Source of the DNA: JAVBKV01 sp031553885 | Lineage (GTDB): Bacteria; Bacteroidota; Bacteroidia; Bacteroidales; Azobacteroidaceae | DNA length: 25,237 bases | Reading direction: 5' to 3' | Assembly: GCA_031553885.1 (NCBI GenBank) | Contig: JAVBKV010000028.1 | Coordinates: forward strand, 1-25,237 | Part shown: one piece after another, positions 16,097 to 22,924 of the stretch | Layout: every line of letters starts with the position of its first letter | How positions within the stretch are numbered: the stretch's first letter is position 1 | Position numbers and translations under genes: made by a program | The notes under the pieces: model-generated | What the model was told of the DNA's origin: nothing | The model's input: only the letters and a program-made list of their open reading frames with translations | The model's database searches: none

Positions 16097-17305
16097 TCAA
16101 TCTCTCTTTACTACCAGTTTAGCAGTAAAGGTGCGATCCCCTGATTTTATTCTTATTATATAAATGCCATTTGACAATGTAGAAACATTGACGGTATTAG
16201 CAGATGCATTTACTTCTTGTGTTTTTACCAATACTCCCCCCATAGTAAAAATTTCGAGTTTTCCATACGTCTCAACTGTTACGTTGACATATTGGGAAGC
16301 CGGATTCGGAAACAGAGCCAGTTCTTCGGTTTCAACTCCCAGGATACCGGTTACAGGAGCGCTGACATCCGACCACAGATCTACATTAAGTACCGGAGAA
16401 AAGAAACCACCATCTGAACCTAAGGTCATGTAAGGAACATTACTGATTACAAAAAAAGTTTCTCCTGAGAAATATTCTCCCAACTGAAACACATCGCCCA
16501 GGGAAGTGAAACTCCCGGAAGACAAATCATACCTGACCAGTTTGTTATATCTGCAGAAATACGGTGTACCGTCGGTTACATAACTTTGAACCACATTCGA
16601 ATTCAATACGGTATTGTCGTAGTTCACCTGTACACTCCATGTATTATTATTCGGATTGTATTTGTACATATTGCTCGGAGAACCTACTGCACCAACATAT
16701 CCTCCGGCTGCCACATATCCGTATCCTCCTGTTGAAAAAGCAGTTGCAGAAACCCGTTCCTGTCCACTGGGCAAGGATGCCACAGCAGTCCACACTCCGG
16801 ATTCATATTTGTAAAAATCGCCTTTGGCCGAAGTTCCATCGGATCCTGTTCCAGCATAGCCTGCATTTCCAATCGAAAACGCAACGGCTCCGTACCGGCC
16901 AGTACCCGGAAAATCAGCAATTTTCGACCAGGTATTCGTTCCGGGATTATATTCATAGAAATCTTTCAGGTAATTACTACCCGAAGAACTGCCAAGTCCT
17001 ACATAGCCTTTTCCGTTGATCGAAAATGCAACAGCATCATACCGGGCGGCTCCCGGGAAATCGGCAATTCTCGACCAGGATCCGGAAACCTGATCATATT
17101 TCCAGAAATCATTCAGGTAAAAATTATTGTTGGAGTAGTAATAACCGGTTCCCACATAAGCACTTCCTCCAATTACAAATGAAACTCCACCTTCTCTTCC
17201 ATGTCCGGGGAAAGCGGTTGATTTTTTCTGCCAGTTTACTGCAGATGATAGTACTGGAATGCAGGAAATAAAAAATAAAAACAGAAGCTTGTAAATTTTT
17301 ACCAT
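16097..17305 (-). CDS. Secreted kelch-repeat protein with T9SS type A sorting domain
   Basis: A 402-residue exported protein. Residues 1-22 form a signal peptide (LLFLFFISCIPVLSSA). From about 24 to 300 there are kelch-like beta-propeller repeats. Each has a W-x-K/R-x-A-x-FPG-x-x-R-Y-x-A-V-A-F-S core then G-Y-V/A-G-x-G, for example WSRIADFPGAARYDAVAFS and WSKIADFPGTGRYGAVAFS, with Y-x-Y-x-P-x-x-N-T-W linkers. The last 75 residues are a T9SS type A sorting domain: LALFPNPASQYVNVTVE, then GGVLVK, LSNGIYIIRI and a final KLVVKRD. The protein should cross the outer membrane by the type IX system and be released or anchored at the surface. Its ligand is unknown. The plug-domain gene at 11291-12547 supports a working T9SS here. 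Confidence 0.88.
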   Translation of the reverse strand: MVKIYKLLFLFFISCIPVLSSAVNWQKKSTAFPGHGREGGVSFVIGGSAYVGTGYYYSNNNFYLNDFWKYDQVSGSWSRIADFPGAARYDAVAFSINGKGYVGLGSSSGSNYLKDFYEYNPGTNTWSKIADFPGTGRYGAVAFSIGNAGYAGTGSDGTSAKGDFYKYESGVWTAVASLPSGQERVSATAFSTGGYGYVAAGGYVGAVGSPSNMYKYNPNNNTWSVQVNYDNTVLNSNVVQSYVTDGTPYFCRYNKLVRYDLSSGSFTSLGDVFQLGEYFSGETFFVISNVPYMTLGSDGGFFSPVLNVDLWSDVSAPVTGILGVETEELALFPNPASQYVNVTVETYGKLEIFTMGGVLVKTQEVNASANTVNVSTLSNGIYIIRIKSGDRTFTAKLVVKRD

Positions 17306-17360
17306 ACTAAAAGTTTAATGTGTGAATGAAGATGTCCGAAAAACAAATCAAAATCTGTAC

Positions 17361-17368
17361 CAAAATTA
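17361..17368 (-). promoter_or_regulatory. Possible -7 element TAATTTTG of the kelch-like gene
   Basis: The complement of 17361-17368 reads TAATTTTG, matching TAnnTTTG, and lies 55 nt before the ATG at 17305. A TTTG box (complement of 17393-17396) is present, but with a 24-nt spacer, longer than usual. It overlaps the divergent GH5 promoter region. Confidence 0.4.
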
Positions 17369-17378
17369 TTTAAAACGC

Positions 17379-17386
17379 TATATTTG
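17379..17386 (+). promoter_or_regulatory. -7 element TATATTTG of the GH5 gene
   Basis: TATATTTG matches the consensus and lies 33 nt before the ATG at 17420. No clear -33 TTTG is seen at the standard distance. Confidence 0.5.
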
Positions 17387-17419
17387 CATCTCCAAATTAC
17401 AACTAAATTTTAGAATGTT

Positions 17420-18466
17420 ATGAAACGAGCCTCTTTTTTCTCTTTGTTATCCCTGATCTTTTGTTTCGGTATCTTTTCCATCAATGATTGTAAATCACAA
17501 CAAACAGAACCATTCGGAGTTAATCTGGCCGGTGCTGAATTCGGGCATAAAGTTCCCGCCGAAAAAGGAGAACTGGATGTGCATTACTTTTACCCTACCA
17601 CCAAAGACCTGGATTATTGGAAATCCAAAAACCTCCTGCTCATAAGGCTTCCTTTCAAATGGGAACGGATACAGAAAGAAGTGGACGGTCCTTTGTATAC
17701 GAAGGAAGTGGAAAGAATCGCCTTCCTATTGAAAGAAGCAGAAAGCCGGGGAATGCAAATCATCCTGGACCTGCACAACTACGGAAGACGTAAAGTGGGA
17801 AGCAAAGCCCGCATTATAGGGGAAGACAGCCTCAGCATTGAGAACCTGGCCAACTTCTGGGGAAAATTAGCCCGGGCTCTACAACCATACAAAAAAAGTA
17901 TCTACGGATACGGATTGATGAATGAACCGCATGATATGCTGGAATCAACTCCCTGGGAAAAAATTGCTCAGGGTTGTATCTTTGCCATTCGGAAAGAAGA
18001 CCCCGAAAGTGCCATCGTCGTGGGAGGGAATCACTGGAGTTCTGCTATGCGCTGGGATAAAGTCAGTAACGATCTGAAGAACTTGTACGATCCGGGACAG
18101 AACCTTATTTTTGAAGCTCATGTATATTTCGATGAAGACGGTTCCGGAGTCTACCGGCGTTCCTATGAAGAAGAGAAAGCCAATCCATATATCGGAATCG
18201 AACGGGTACAACCGTTTGTCAAATGGCTGAAAGAAAATAATCTGAAAGGATTCATCGGAGAATATGGAATTCCTTTTGATGATGAAAGATGGCTGATATG
18301 CCTGGATAAAATGCTGGCTTACCTTCAGGAAAGAGGAGTGAACGGCACGTACTGGGCCGCCGGCGCCCAATGGGGAAAATATCCGCTCTCCGTACAACCT
18401 GCCGACGATTATCAAACCGATAGGCCTCAGACAAAAGTATTGACCCGCTATCTGAAGACAAATTAA
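17420..18466 (+). CDS. Secreted glycoside hydrolase family 5 enzyme (cellulase/glucanase-like)
   Basis: A 348-residue retaining beta-glycosidase of the GH5 TIM-barrel clan. The N-terminus is a signal peptide (SFFSLLSLIFCFGIFSI); a Cys at 24 follows it, but NDC is a poor lipobox. Conserved GH5 features are R76 in IRLPFKWERI, H119 in ILDLHNYG, the acid/base E169 in GLMNEPHD, H234 and Y236 in EAHVYFD, the nucleophile E281 in FIGEYGIP and the barrel Trp in YWAAGAQW. All catalytic residues are intact and the domain fills the protein, with no binding module. The substrate is a beta-glucan or beta-mannan-type glycan; the subfamily cannot be fixed by eye. The WbuC-type cupin gene follows after 29 nt. 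There is no SusC/SusD pair in the window. Confidence 0.88.
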   Translation: MKRASFFSLLSLIFCFGIFSINDCKSQQTEPFGVNLAGAEFGHKVPAEKGELDVHYFYPTTKDLDYWKSKNLLLIRLPFKWERIQKEVDGPLYTKEVERIAFLLKEAESRGMQIILDLHNYGRRKVGSKARIIGEDSLSIENLANFWGKLARALQPYKKSIYGYGLMNEPHDMLESTPWEKIAQGCIFAIRKEDPESAIVVGGNHWSSAMRWDKVSNDLKNLYDPGQNLIFEAHVYFDEDGSGVYRRSYEEEKANPYIGIERVQPFVKWLKENNLKGFIGEYGIPFDDERWLICLDKMLAYLQERGVNGTYWAAGAQWGKYPLSVQPADDYQTDRPQTKVLTRYLKTN

Positions 18467-18495
18467 CATTTAAAGATACATAAAACTGGATTATT

Positions 18496-18963
18496 ATGCA
18501 ACTAATCGACGAAAAACTGCTGGATGATATTACACTCCTGGCCGGCAAAAGTCCCCGCCTACGGATGAATTATAATTTTCACGAAAACGAATCGGACCCG
18601 ATCAACCGCCTGCTGAACGCCATGAATCCGGGATCCTACTTCCCTCCTCACCGTCATTTGAACCCAGACAAGCTGGAGAGTTTTTTAGTGCTGAGAGGCA
18701 GTATCGTCATTTTTCTTTTTGATGACGAAGGAAATATCACGATGAAAAGAGAAATCAATCCGAAAAAAGGAGTTTACGGAATGGAAATCCCTCCGCATGT
18801 CTGGCATTCACTGATTGTACTGGAACCGGGAACCGTTGTCTACGAAGTCAAACCAGGTCCCTACGCACCATTAGCTCCTGAGAACCTGGCTCCCTGGGCG
18901 CCTCCGGCTACGGATACCGAAGCAGCACAACGCTACATGAACCAGTTATTATCCGCAGAATAA
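18496..18963 (+). CDS. WbuC-family cupin metalloprotein
   Basis: A 155-residue single-domain cupin. The first cupin motif has PHRHLNPDKLESF (H52, H54, E61) after PGSYFP. The second has IPPHVWHSLIVLEPG (H101, H104), so a divalent metal site is likely. The ending EVKPGPYAPLAPENLAPWAP is typical of the WbuC family, often seen near polysaccharide genes, though its reaction is not known to me. It lies 29 nt downstream of the GH5 gene on the same strand with no intervening promoter seen, so it may be co-transcribed. Its stop is one base from the stop of the convergent GH92 gene. Confidence 0.82.
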   Translation: MQLIDEKLLDDITLLAGKSPRLRMNYNFHENESDPINRLLNAMNPGSYFPPHRHLNPDKLESFLVLRGSIVIFLFDDEGNITMKREINPKKGVYGMEIPPHVWHSLIVLEPGTVVYEVKPGPYAPLAPENLAPWAPPATDTEAAQRYMNQLLSAE

Positions 18964-18964
18964 A

Positions 18965-21331
18965 CTATTTTTCCTGGCGACCCCAATCTGGATTGGGTTG
19001 GGGTCCCATCTGAAAGCACAACTCTCCTCCTGCCATTATCTCTCCATGGGCAATACTCAACCGGTTAAAAGGCTGTCCATTTAAAGTGGCCGATTGGATG
19101 TAGACATTTTCCAGGGAGTTGTCAATGGCCCGGATCACAAATGTTTTCCCGTTACCCACATCGATGGTCACTTTGTCAAAAGAAGGAGATCCCAATGCAT
19201 ACTCGGGGCTTCCGGGTGCAACGGAATAAATTCCCATCGAACTGAGTGCATACCACGACGACAAGGAGCCCATGTCATCATTTCCACATAATCCTCCCGG
19301 TCCGGTACGATACAAGTGATCACAAATGTAGCGTGTCCAATACTGGGTCTTCCACGGCTGTCCTGAATAGTTGTACAAATAGGCCACGTGGTGAGAAGGC
19401 TGGTTTCCATGGACATACTGACCGATTGTACCCACCACCCCTATATACTTGGGAGGAGTGATATTCGGGTCCATTGCAAAAAAATCGTCTAATTTCCGGT
19501 TGAAAGCATCCGCACTGCCGAAAAGGCCAATCAATCCTTTTATATCGTGTTGGACCGACCAGAGGTACTGCCAGGCATTGGATTCGGTATAATAACGGTT
19601 AGGGCGACGACCCACCAGTAACGGATCAAAATAAGCATACCAGGAATGGCTTCCGGATGTCCGGATCGTTTGTTCTTTATCTCCAAGCGCTTCCAGGAAA
19701 TGTCCGTCGGATTGCTTCGGTCTCATAAAAGCAGTTTCCTGATCCCATAAATGAGCATAGTTCCCGGCACGTTTCATAAACAATGCATAGTCTTCTTCTT
19801 TTCCCAGTTCTTTCGCCAGTTGGGCAATACACCAGTCATCGTAAGCCAGTTCCAACGTATTGGGAACTGATTCCGAAACCTTATCCACGGGAGTATAACC
19901 CAGCCGGAGGTAGTAATCCAGACCCGAACGACCTGCCGATTCGGGAACCGGAGGAGCCGGAGCCTCCAGGGCTTTCTTTTTCATTGCCTGGTAAATAAAT
20001 TCGACATCATAGTCCCGGTAACCTTTCTTATAAGCATCCACGATTATCGGAATCAGGTGATCTCCAACCATAGCCTCTCCCGGAACATTGAGAAAATGCT
20101 GGGCAGGCAACCAGCCGAAATCACGGATTTTCGCTTCTATCGAACGGATGTAGTCGTTGACATGGCCAGGAGTTGCAAGTGTCAGGAACGGATGTTGTGA
20201 CCGGTAAGTATCCCAGCAGGAAAACGATCCGTAATGATCGTACCCCGTTGCCTCATGAATATTTCCATCCATACCGATGTATTTTCCATCCACATCCTGA
20301 GAGATATACTGGGACAACAACGACCGGTAAACTGCCGTATAAAACTTTTCTTTCGAATCTTCCGAAGGATCTTCAATCCGGATGCGGTTTAATTCTTCCG
20401 CCCAGGTATTGCGTGCCTCCTGGTGTACCCGATCGAAATTCCAATGTGGAATTTCCGTTTCCAGATTCTTCCTGGCTCCTTCAATACTTACGTACGACAA
20501 TGCTACTTTTATCAGAATTTCTTCCCTCTGTTTGGTAGAATATTGAAGAAACGCTCCGATTTTATTTCCCCGTTCCCCATTTTTATAGGGAAATAAACCG
20601 GCTCCCGATTCGGGTGTGGAATATTGTACATCAAAAGTACCATAATACAGGCAGGGCTTACTGAAGTGAATTACAAAATATACATCTCCTTTCAATGTGC
20701 TCCGGAAACCTTCGATCACAGTATCGCTGACAATCCGGAATTCAGACTCACGCTGAGGAGGAAAGTCCCCGATCTGGTGACCGAGATCCATAATAATCCT
20801 CGAATAATCCGACTCAGGAAAAACATAGCGATGAAAAGCCACCCGCCGGGTAGTTGTCATTTCCACCTGCACGTCATAATCATCCAAATGTACGGAATAG
20901 TACCCCGGAGAAGCCTGTTCTGTATTGTGACTGAAACGGGAACGATAGCCTTCATCCGGTTTATCTTTATCTCCCGGAACGACCTGTAATTGCTGATGAA
21001 CAGTAGGCATCAGCAATACGTCTGCGCCGGCAGTCATCCCCACTCCACTGAAATGTGTATGGCTGAATCCCATGATATTATCGTCGGAATATACATATCC
21101 CCCACAATAACTCCATCCTTTATTGTGTGTATCCGGACCGGCATGTACCAAGGCATACGGCAAAGATGCACCCGGAAAGGTATGACCGAAAAAATCGGTT
21201 CCCAGAAACGGATCAACATAGTCTACCGCTTCTTTTCCTTTTTGTACCTGGGAAGAATGACATCCACTAAATAAAAGAGCAATTATAAAAATAACGCCTG
21301 CCTGAACGTTATAAAACATGGATTTTTTCAT
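18965..21331 (-). CDS. GH92 family alpha-mannosidase-like lipoprotein
   Basis: A 788-residue Ca-dependent exo-alpha-mannosidase of family GH92. The signal peptide ends in the lipobox LFSGC, with the lipidated Cys at residue 24. The N-terminal beta-sandwich domain opens VDYVDPFLGTDFFGHTFPGASLP and has GFSHTHFSGVG. The (alpha/alpha)6 catalytic part has the usual SCWDTYRSQHPFL, YYTESNAWQYLW (likely acid region), VHGNQPSHHVAYLYNYSGQP and LCGNDDMGSLSSWY (base region). In the GN-x-PSHH motif x is Gln, where I recall Glu in many members. The ATG is preferred over an upstream in-frame TTG. Substrates should be alpha-mannosides such as N-glycans or yeast mannan, handled at the cell surface or in the periplasm. 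A LacI-type palindrome lies 13 nt upstream of the start. Confidence 0.92.
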   Translation of the reverse strand: MKKSMFYNVQAGVIFIIALLFSGCHSSQVQKGKEAVDYVDPFLGTDFFGHTFPGASLPYALVHAGPDTHNKGWSYCGGYVYSDDNIMGFSHTHFSGVGMTAGADVLLMPTVHQQLQVVPGDKDKPDEGYRSRFSHNTEQASPGYYSVHLDDYDVQVEMTTTRRVAFHRYVFPESDYSRIIMDLGHQIGDFPPQRESEFRIVSDTVIEGFRSTLKGDVYFVIHFSKPCLYYGTFDVQYSTPESGAGLFPYKNGERGNKIGAFLQYSTKQREEILIKVALSYVSIEGARKNLETEIPHWNFDRVHQEARNTWAEELNRIRIEDPSEDSKEKFYTAVYRSLLSQYISQDVDGKYIGMDGNIHEATGYDHYGSFSCWDTYRSQHPFLTLATPGHVNDYIRSIEAKIRDFGWLPAQHFLNVPGEAMVGDHLIPIIVDAYKKGYRDYDVEFIYQAMKKKALEAPAPPVPESAGRSGLDYYLRLGYTPVDKVSESVPNTLELAYDDWCIAQLAKELGKEEDYALFMKRAGNYAHLWDQETAFMRPKQSDGHFLEALGDKEQTIRTSGSHSWYAYFDPLLVGRRPNRYYTESNAWQYLWSVQHDIKGLIGLFGSADAFNRKLDDFFAMDPNITPPKYIGVVGTIGQYVHGNQPSHHVAYLYNYSGQPWKTQYWTRYICDHLYRTGPGGLCGNDDMGSLSSWYALSSMGIYSVAPGSPEYALGSPSFDKVTIDVGNGKTFVIRAIDNSLENVYIQSATLNGQPFNRLSIAHGEIMAGGELCFQMGPQPNPDWGRQEK

Positions 21332-21343
21332 GGATTGCAACTG

Positions 21344-21357
21344 CTTAATCGATTAAG
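21344..21357. promoter_or_regulatory. LacI-family-type operator palindrome
   Basis: CTTAATCGATTAAG is a perfect 14-bp palindrome centred on CG. Its core AATCGATT fits the AAnCGnTT centre common to LacI/CcpA-family operators. It lies 13 nt before the GH92 ATG and downstream of the -7 element, a roadblock position for a repressor. No LacI-family gene is in the window, so the regulator would act from elsewhere. Confidence 0.55.
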
Positions 21358-21368
21358 TTAATTCGGAT

Positions 21369-21400
21369 AAAAAAAGGGGAAACAGAAAATCCATTTTCCC
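21369..21400 (-). terminator. Weak terminator-like hairpin in the GH92 leader
   Basis: Read on the minus strand, GGGAAA pairs with TTTCCC (complements of 21395-21400 and 21377-21382) with a 12-nt loop, followed by C and seven Ts (21375 down to 21369). The stem is only 6 bp with three GC pairs, so a chance match is possible. If real it would attenuate GH92 transcription. Confidence 0.25.
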
Positions 21401-21406
21401 TACGTG

Positions 21407-21414
21407 CAAAGTTA
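21407..21414 (-). promoter_or_regulatory. -7 element TAACTTTG of the GH92 gene
   Basis: The complement of 21407-21414 reads TAACTTTG, matching TAnnTTTG. It would give a leader of about 70 nt containing the hairpin and the LacI-type palindrome. No -33 TTTG is seen at the standard spacing. Confidence 0.45.
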
Positions 21415-21613
21415 CAAAATTTTTCGTAGTATTTGTAACAGTCGGGAAAATAATTGTTGAATTGAAAACAGATTGAAAATTCTTCACATGAAAAACGACA
21501 GTAGACCATTACAAGAAAACGTACTTATATACATGATTCTGGCTGAATCTGCTTCAAAAACCTGAAATCTAAAGACAAAGAGATATAAAAAAGTTACCTT
21601 TTTTTATAAAACA

Positions 21614-21645
21614 TTTGCTTGTTTGAAAAATTAGCAATATTTTTG
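21614..21645 (+). promoter_or_regulatory. Promoter of the two-ATPase cassette
   Basis: TTTG at 21614-21617, a 20-nt spacer and TATTTTTG at 21638-21645 form a complete Bacteroidota promoter. Transcription should start near 21650, giving a leader of about 70 nt that carries the 28-nt repeats. Confidence 0.75.
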
Positions 21646-21729
21646 TTGTTGAATTAATTTGACAATAAAATCATTGTTGATTTATTTTTACAGCAAAACA
21701 ATTGTTGAATAAAAAAAGAATTATGAATA
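21619..21729 (+). repeat. 28-nt imperfect tandem repeats in the cassette leader
   Basis: The core TTGTTGA begins at 21646, 21674 and 21702, exactly 28 nt apart. The full units 21646-21673 and 21674-21701 match at 21 of 28 positions. The third keeps mainly the first nine bases and runs into the ATG at 21723. A degenerate copy with a one-base insertion starts near 21619 inside the promoter, and a further isolated copy lies at 21454-21481. The even spacing suggests a protein-binding array or a leader RNA element. Confidence 0.65.
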
Positions 21730-22913
21730 TAAACTGGATCGCACCTGACATTGTTCTTGGCCCTGTTGCCACAGGAAACAACTTCTACCTCCGCAACGAT
21801 ATGGTAGAACTAATTTGGGTCGAATTAAAAAAAGGCAAATCCGTTCTGCTTGCAGCACCCCGCCGCGTAGGGAAAACTTCAGTGATGCAGTACATGGAAA
21901 GACATCCAATAGAAAACTACAAGATGATTTTCCAAAATATTCAAGGCATTGAGACGGCCAACGAATTTTTTGAAAGAATATATACGATGCTTCTAAATTG
22001 TCTGAACACAACGGATAAAGCGAAAAAATGGGTTAAAAAACTCTTAAAGTCTAAATCAATAAAAAAAATCAGTCTAGATGGAATCGAGTTTGAAACTAAA
22101 CCGACTGATTTTTTAGCGGCAACAGATACATTGCTTAAAGAATTAAATGATAATCAGGAAATTGAAAATCTTGTTTTGTTATTGGACGAACTTCCGGAAG
22201 TACTGTTTAGAATCAACAAAATAAGCAACAAGGATGCAATATCTATTCTTAAAAATTTGCGCCGTTGGCGACAACAGCCCGAAATGAACAAAAAAGTACA
22301 ATTTGTGCTTGCCGGTTCAGTGGGCATTCATTATGTGGTCGAAAAAATTGAAACGCGTAATACGGATTTGAATGATTTAATACCTCCTGTTAAGTTTGAG
22401 CCTTTATCTGATACGGAAGCCTACAACTATATTGATTGGGCAACAAAAGATGCTACAATCACTTATGATACCAGGTTAAAACAACATTTGCTTAATAAAA
22501 TACATTATTTTGTGCCGTATTTTATTAATTTGCTACTTGACGAAACAGACAAGCAGGCAAAGAAAAAGAATGCTTCGGAAATTACAACTCAAGATATTGA
22601 CACCGCTTTTGATACGGTGGTTAAATACAGTGATTATTTTAAAGATTGGAAAAAACGCCTGGACGATTATATGCCGAAAGAAGATTTCAATTTTGTAAAT
22701 GAAATTCTGGTTCATACGGCACACAAAGAATATATAACCTTACAGGAAATTTACGACAAAGCCGTTCGACACAATAAAACCGCCAGTTATAGGGATTTTA
22801 TTGACGAATTGGAAAAGGATGGGTACATTATCGAAATTAACGATCAGTATCGGTTTATATCGCCGTTTTTGAATGCATTCTGGAAAAGAAATAATCCGAT
22901 TTATACCAGTTAA
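21723..22913 (+). CDS. P-loop ATPase of the archaeal-ATPase/AAA type (cassette gene 1)
   Basis: A 396-residue protein with no signal peptide or membrane segment. The Walker A motif is AAPRRVGKTS (44-53), Walker B is LVLLLDELPE (150-159) and a sensor-like strand is FVLAGSVGIH (194-203). This matches the archaeal-ATPase (PF01637-like) group within the STAND/AAA area. From about 320 the chain looks like a winged helix (YITLQEIYDKAV, YRDFIDELEKDGYII) and ends RFISPFLNAFWKRN, a common ending in this family. The ATG is chosen over an in-frame TTG seven codons upstream inside the third repeat. It lies 11 nt before the second ATPase gene, so the two form an operon. AT content is much higher than in the core genes. 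No nuclease, TIR or other effector is visible; function unknown. Confidence 0.85.
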   Translation: MNINWIAPDIVLGPVATGNNFYLRNDMVELIWVELKKGKSVLLAAPRRVGKTSVMQYMERHPIENYKMIFQNIQGIETANEFFERIYTMLLNCLNTTDKAKKWVKKLLKSKSIKKISLDGIEFETKPTDFLAATDTLLKELNDNQEIENLVLLLDELPEVLFRINKISNKDAISILKNLRRWRQQPEMNKKVQFVLAGSVGIHYVVEKIETRNTDLNDLIPPVKFEPLSDTEAYNYIDWATKDATITYDTRLKQHLLNKIHYFVPYFINLLLDETDKQAKKKNASEITTQDIDTAFDTVVKYSDYFKDWKKRLDDYMPKEDFNFVNEILVHTAHKEYITLQEIYDKAVRHNKTASYRDFIDELEKDGYIIEINDQYRFISPFLNAFWKRNNPIYTS

Positions 22914-22924
22914 ACTTAAGTGCT

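Larger units (their letters stand above)
21332..21722. other. Intergenic region between GH92 and the ATPase cassette
   Basis: Nearly 400 nt without a convincing gene. From left to right it holds a LacI-type palindrome (21344-21357), a weak terminator-like hairpin and a -7 element for the minus strand, and a lone TTGTTGAATT copy at 21454. An AT-rich stretch with no further signal follows (about 21482-21610). Then come a full plus-strand promoter (21614-21645) and 28-nt repeats running up to the ATG at 21723. The change to AT-rich composition occurs inside this region. Confidence 0.6.

Noticed and set aside
21702..21722. TTG start adding seven residues to the first ATPase
   Set aside because: The ATG at 21723 gives a normal N-terminus, and the TTG is part of the third leader repeat.
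21619..21729. CRISPR array
   Set aside because: The repeats are directly adjacent without spacers, imperfect and few, and no cas gene is near.
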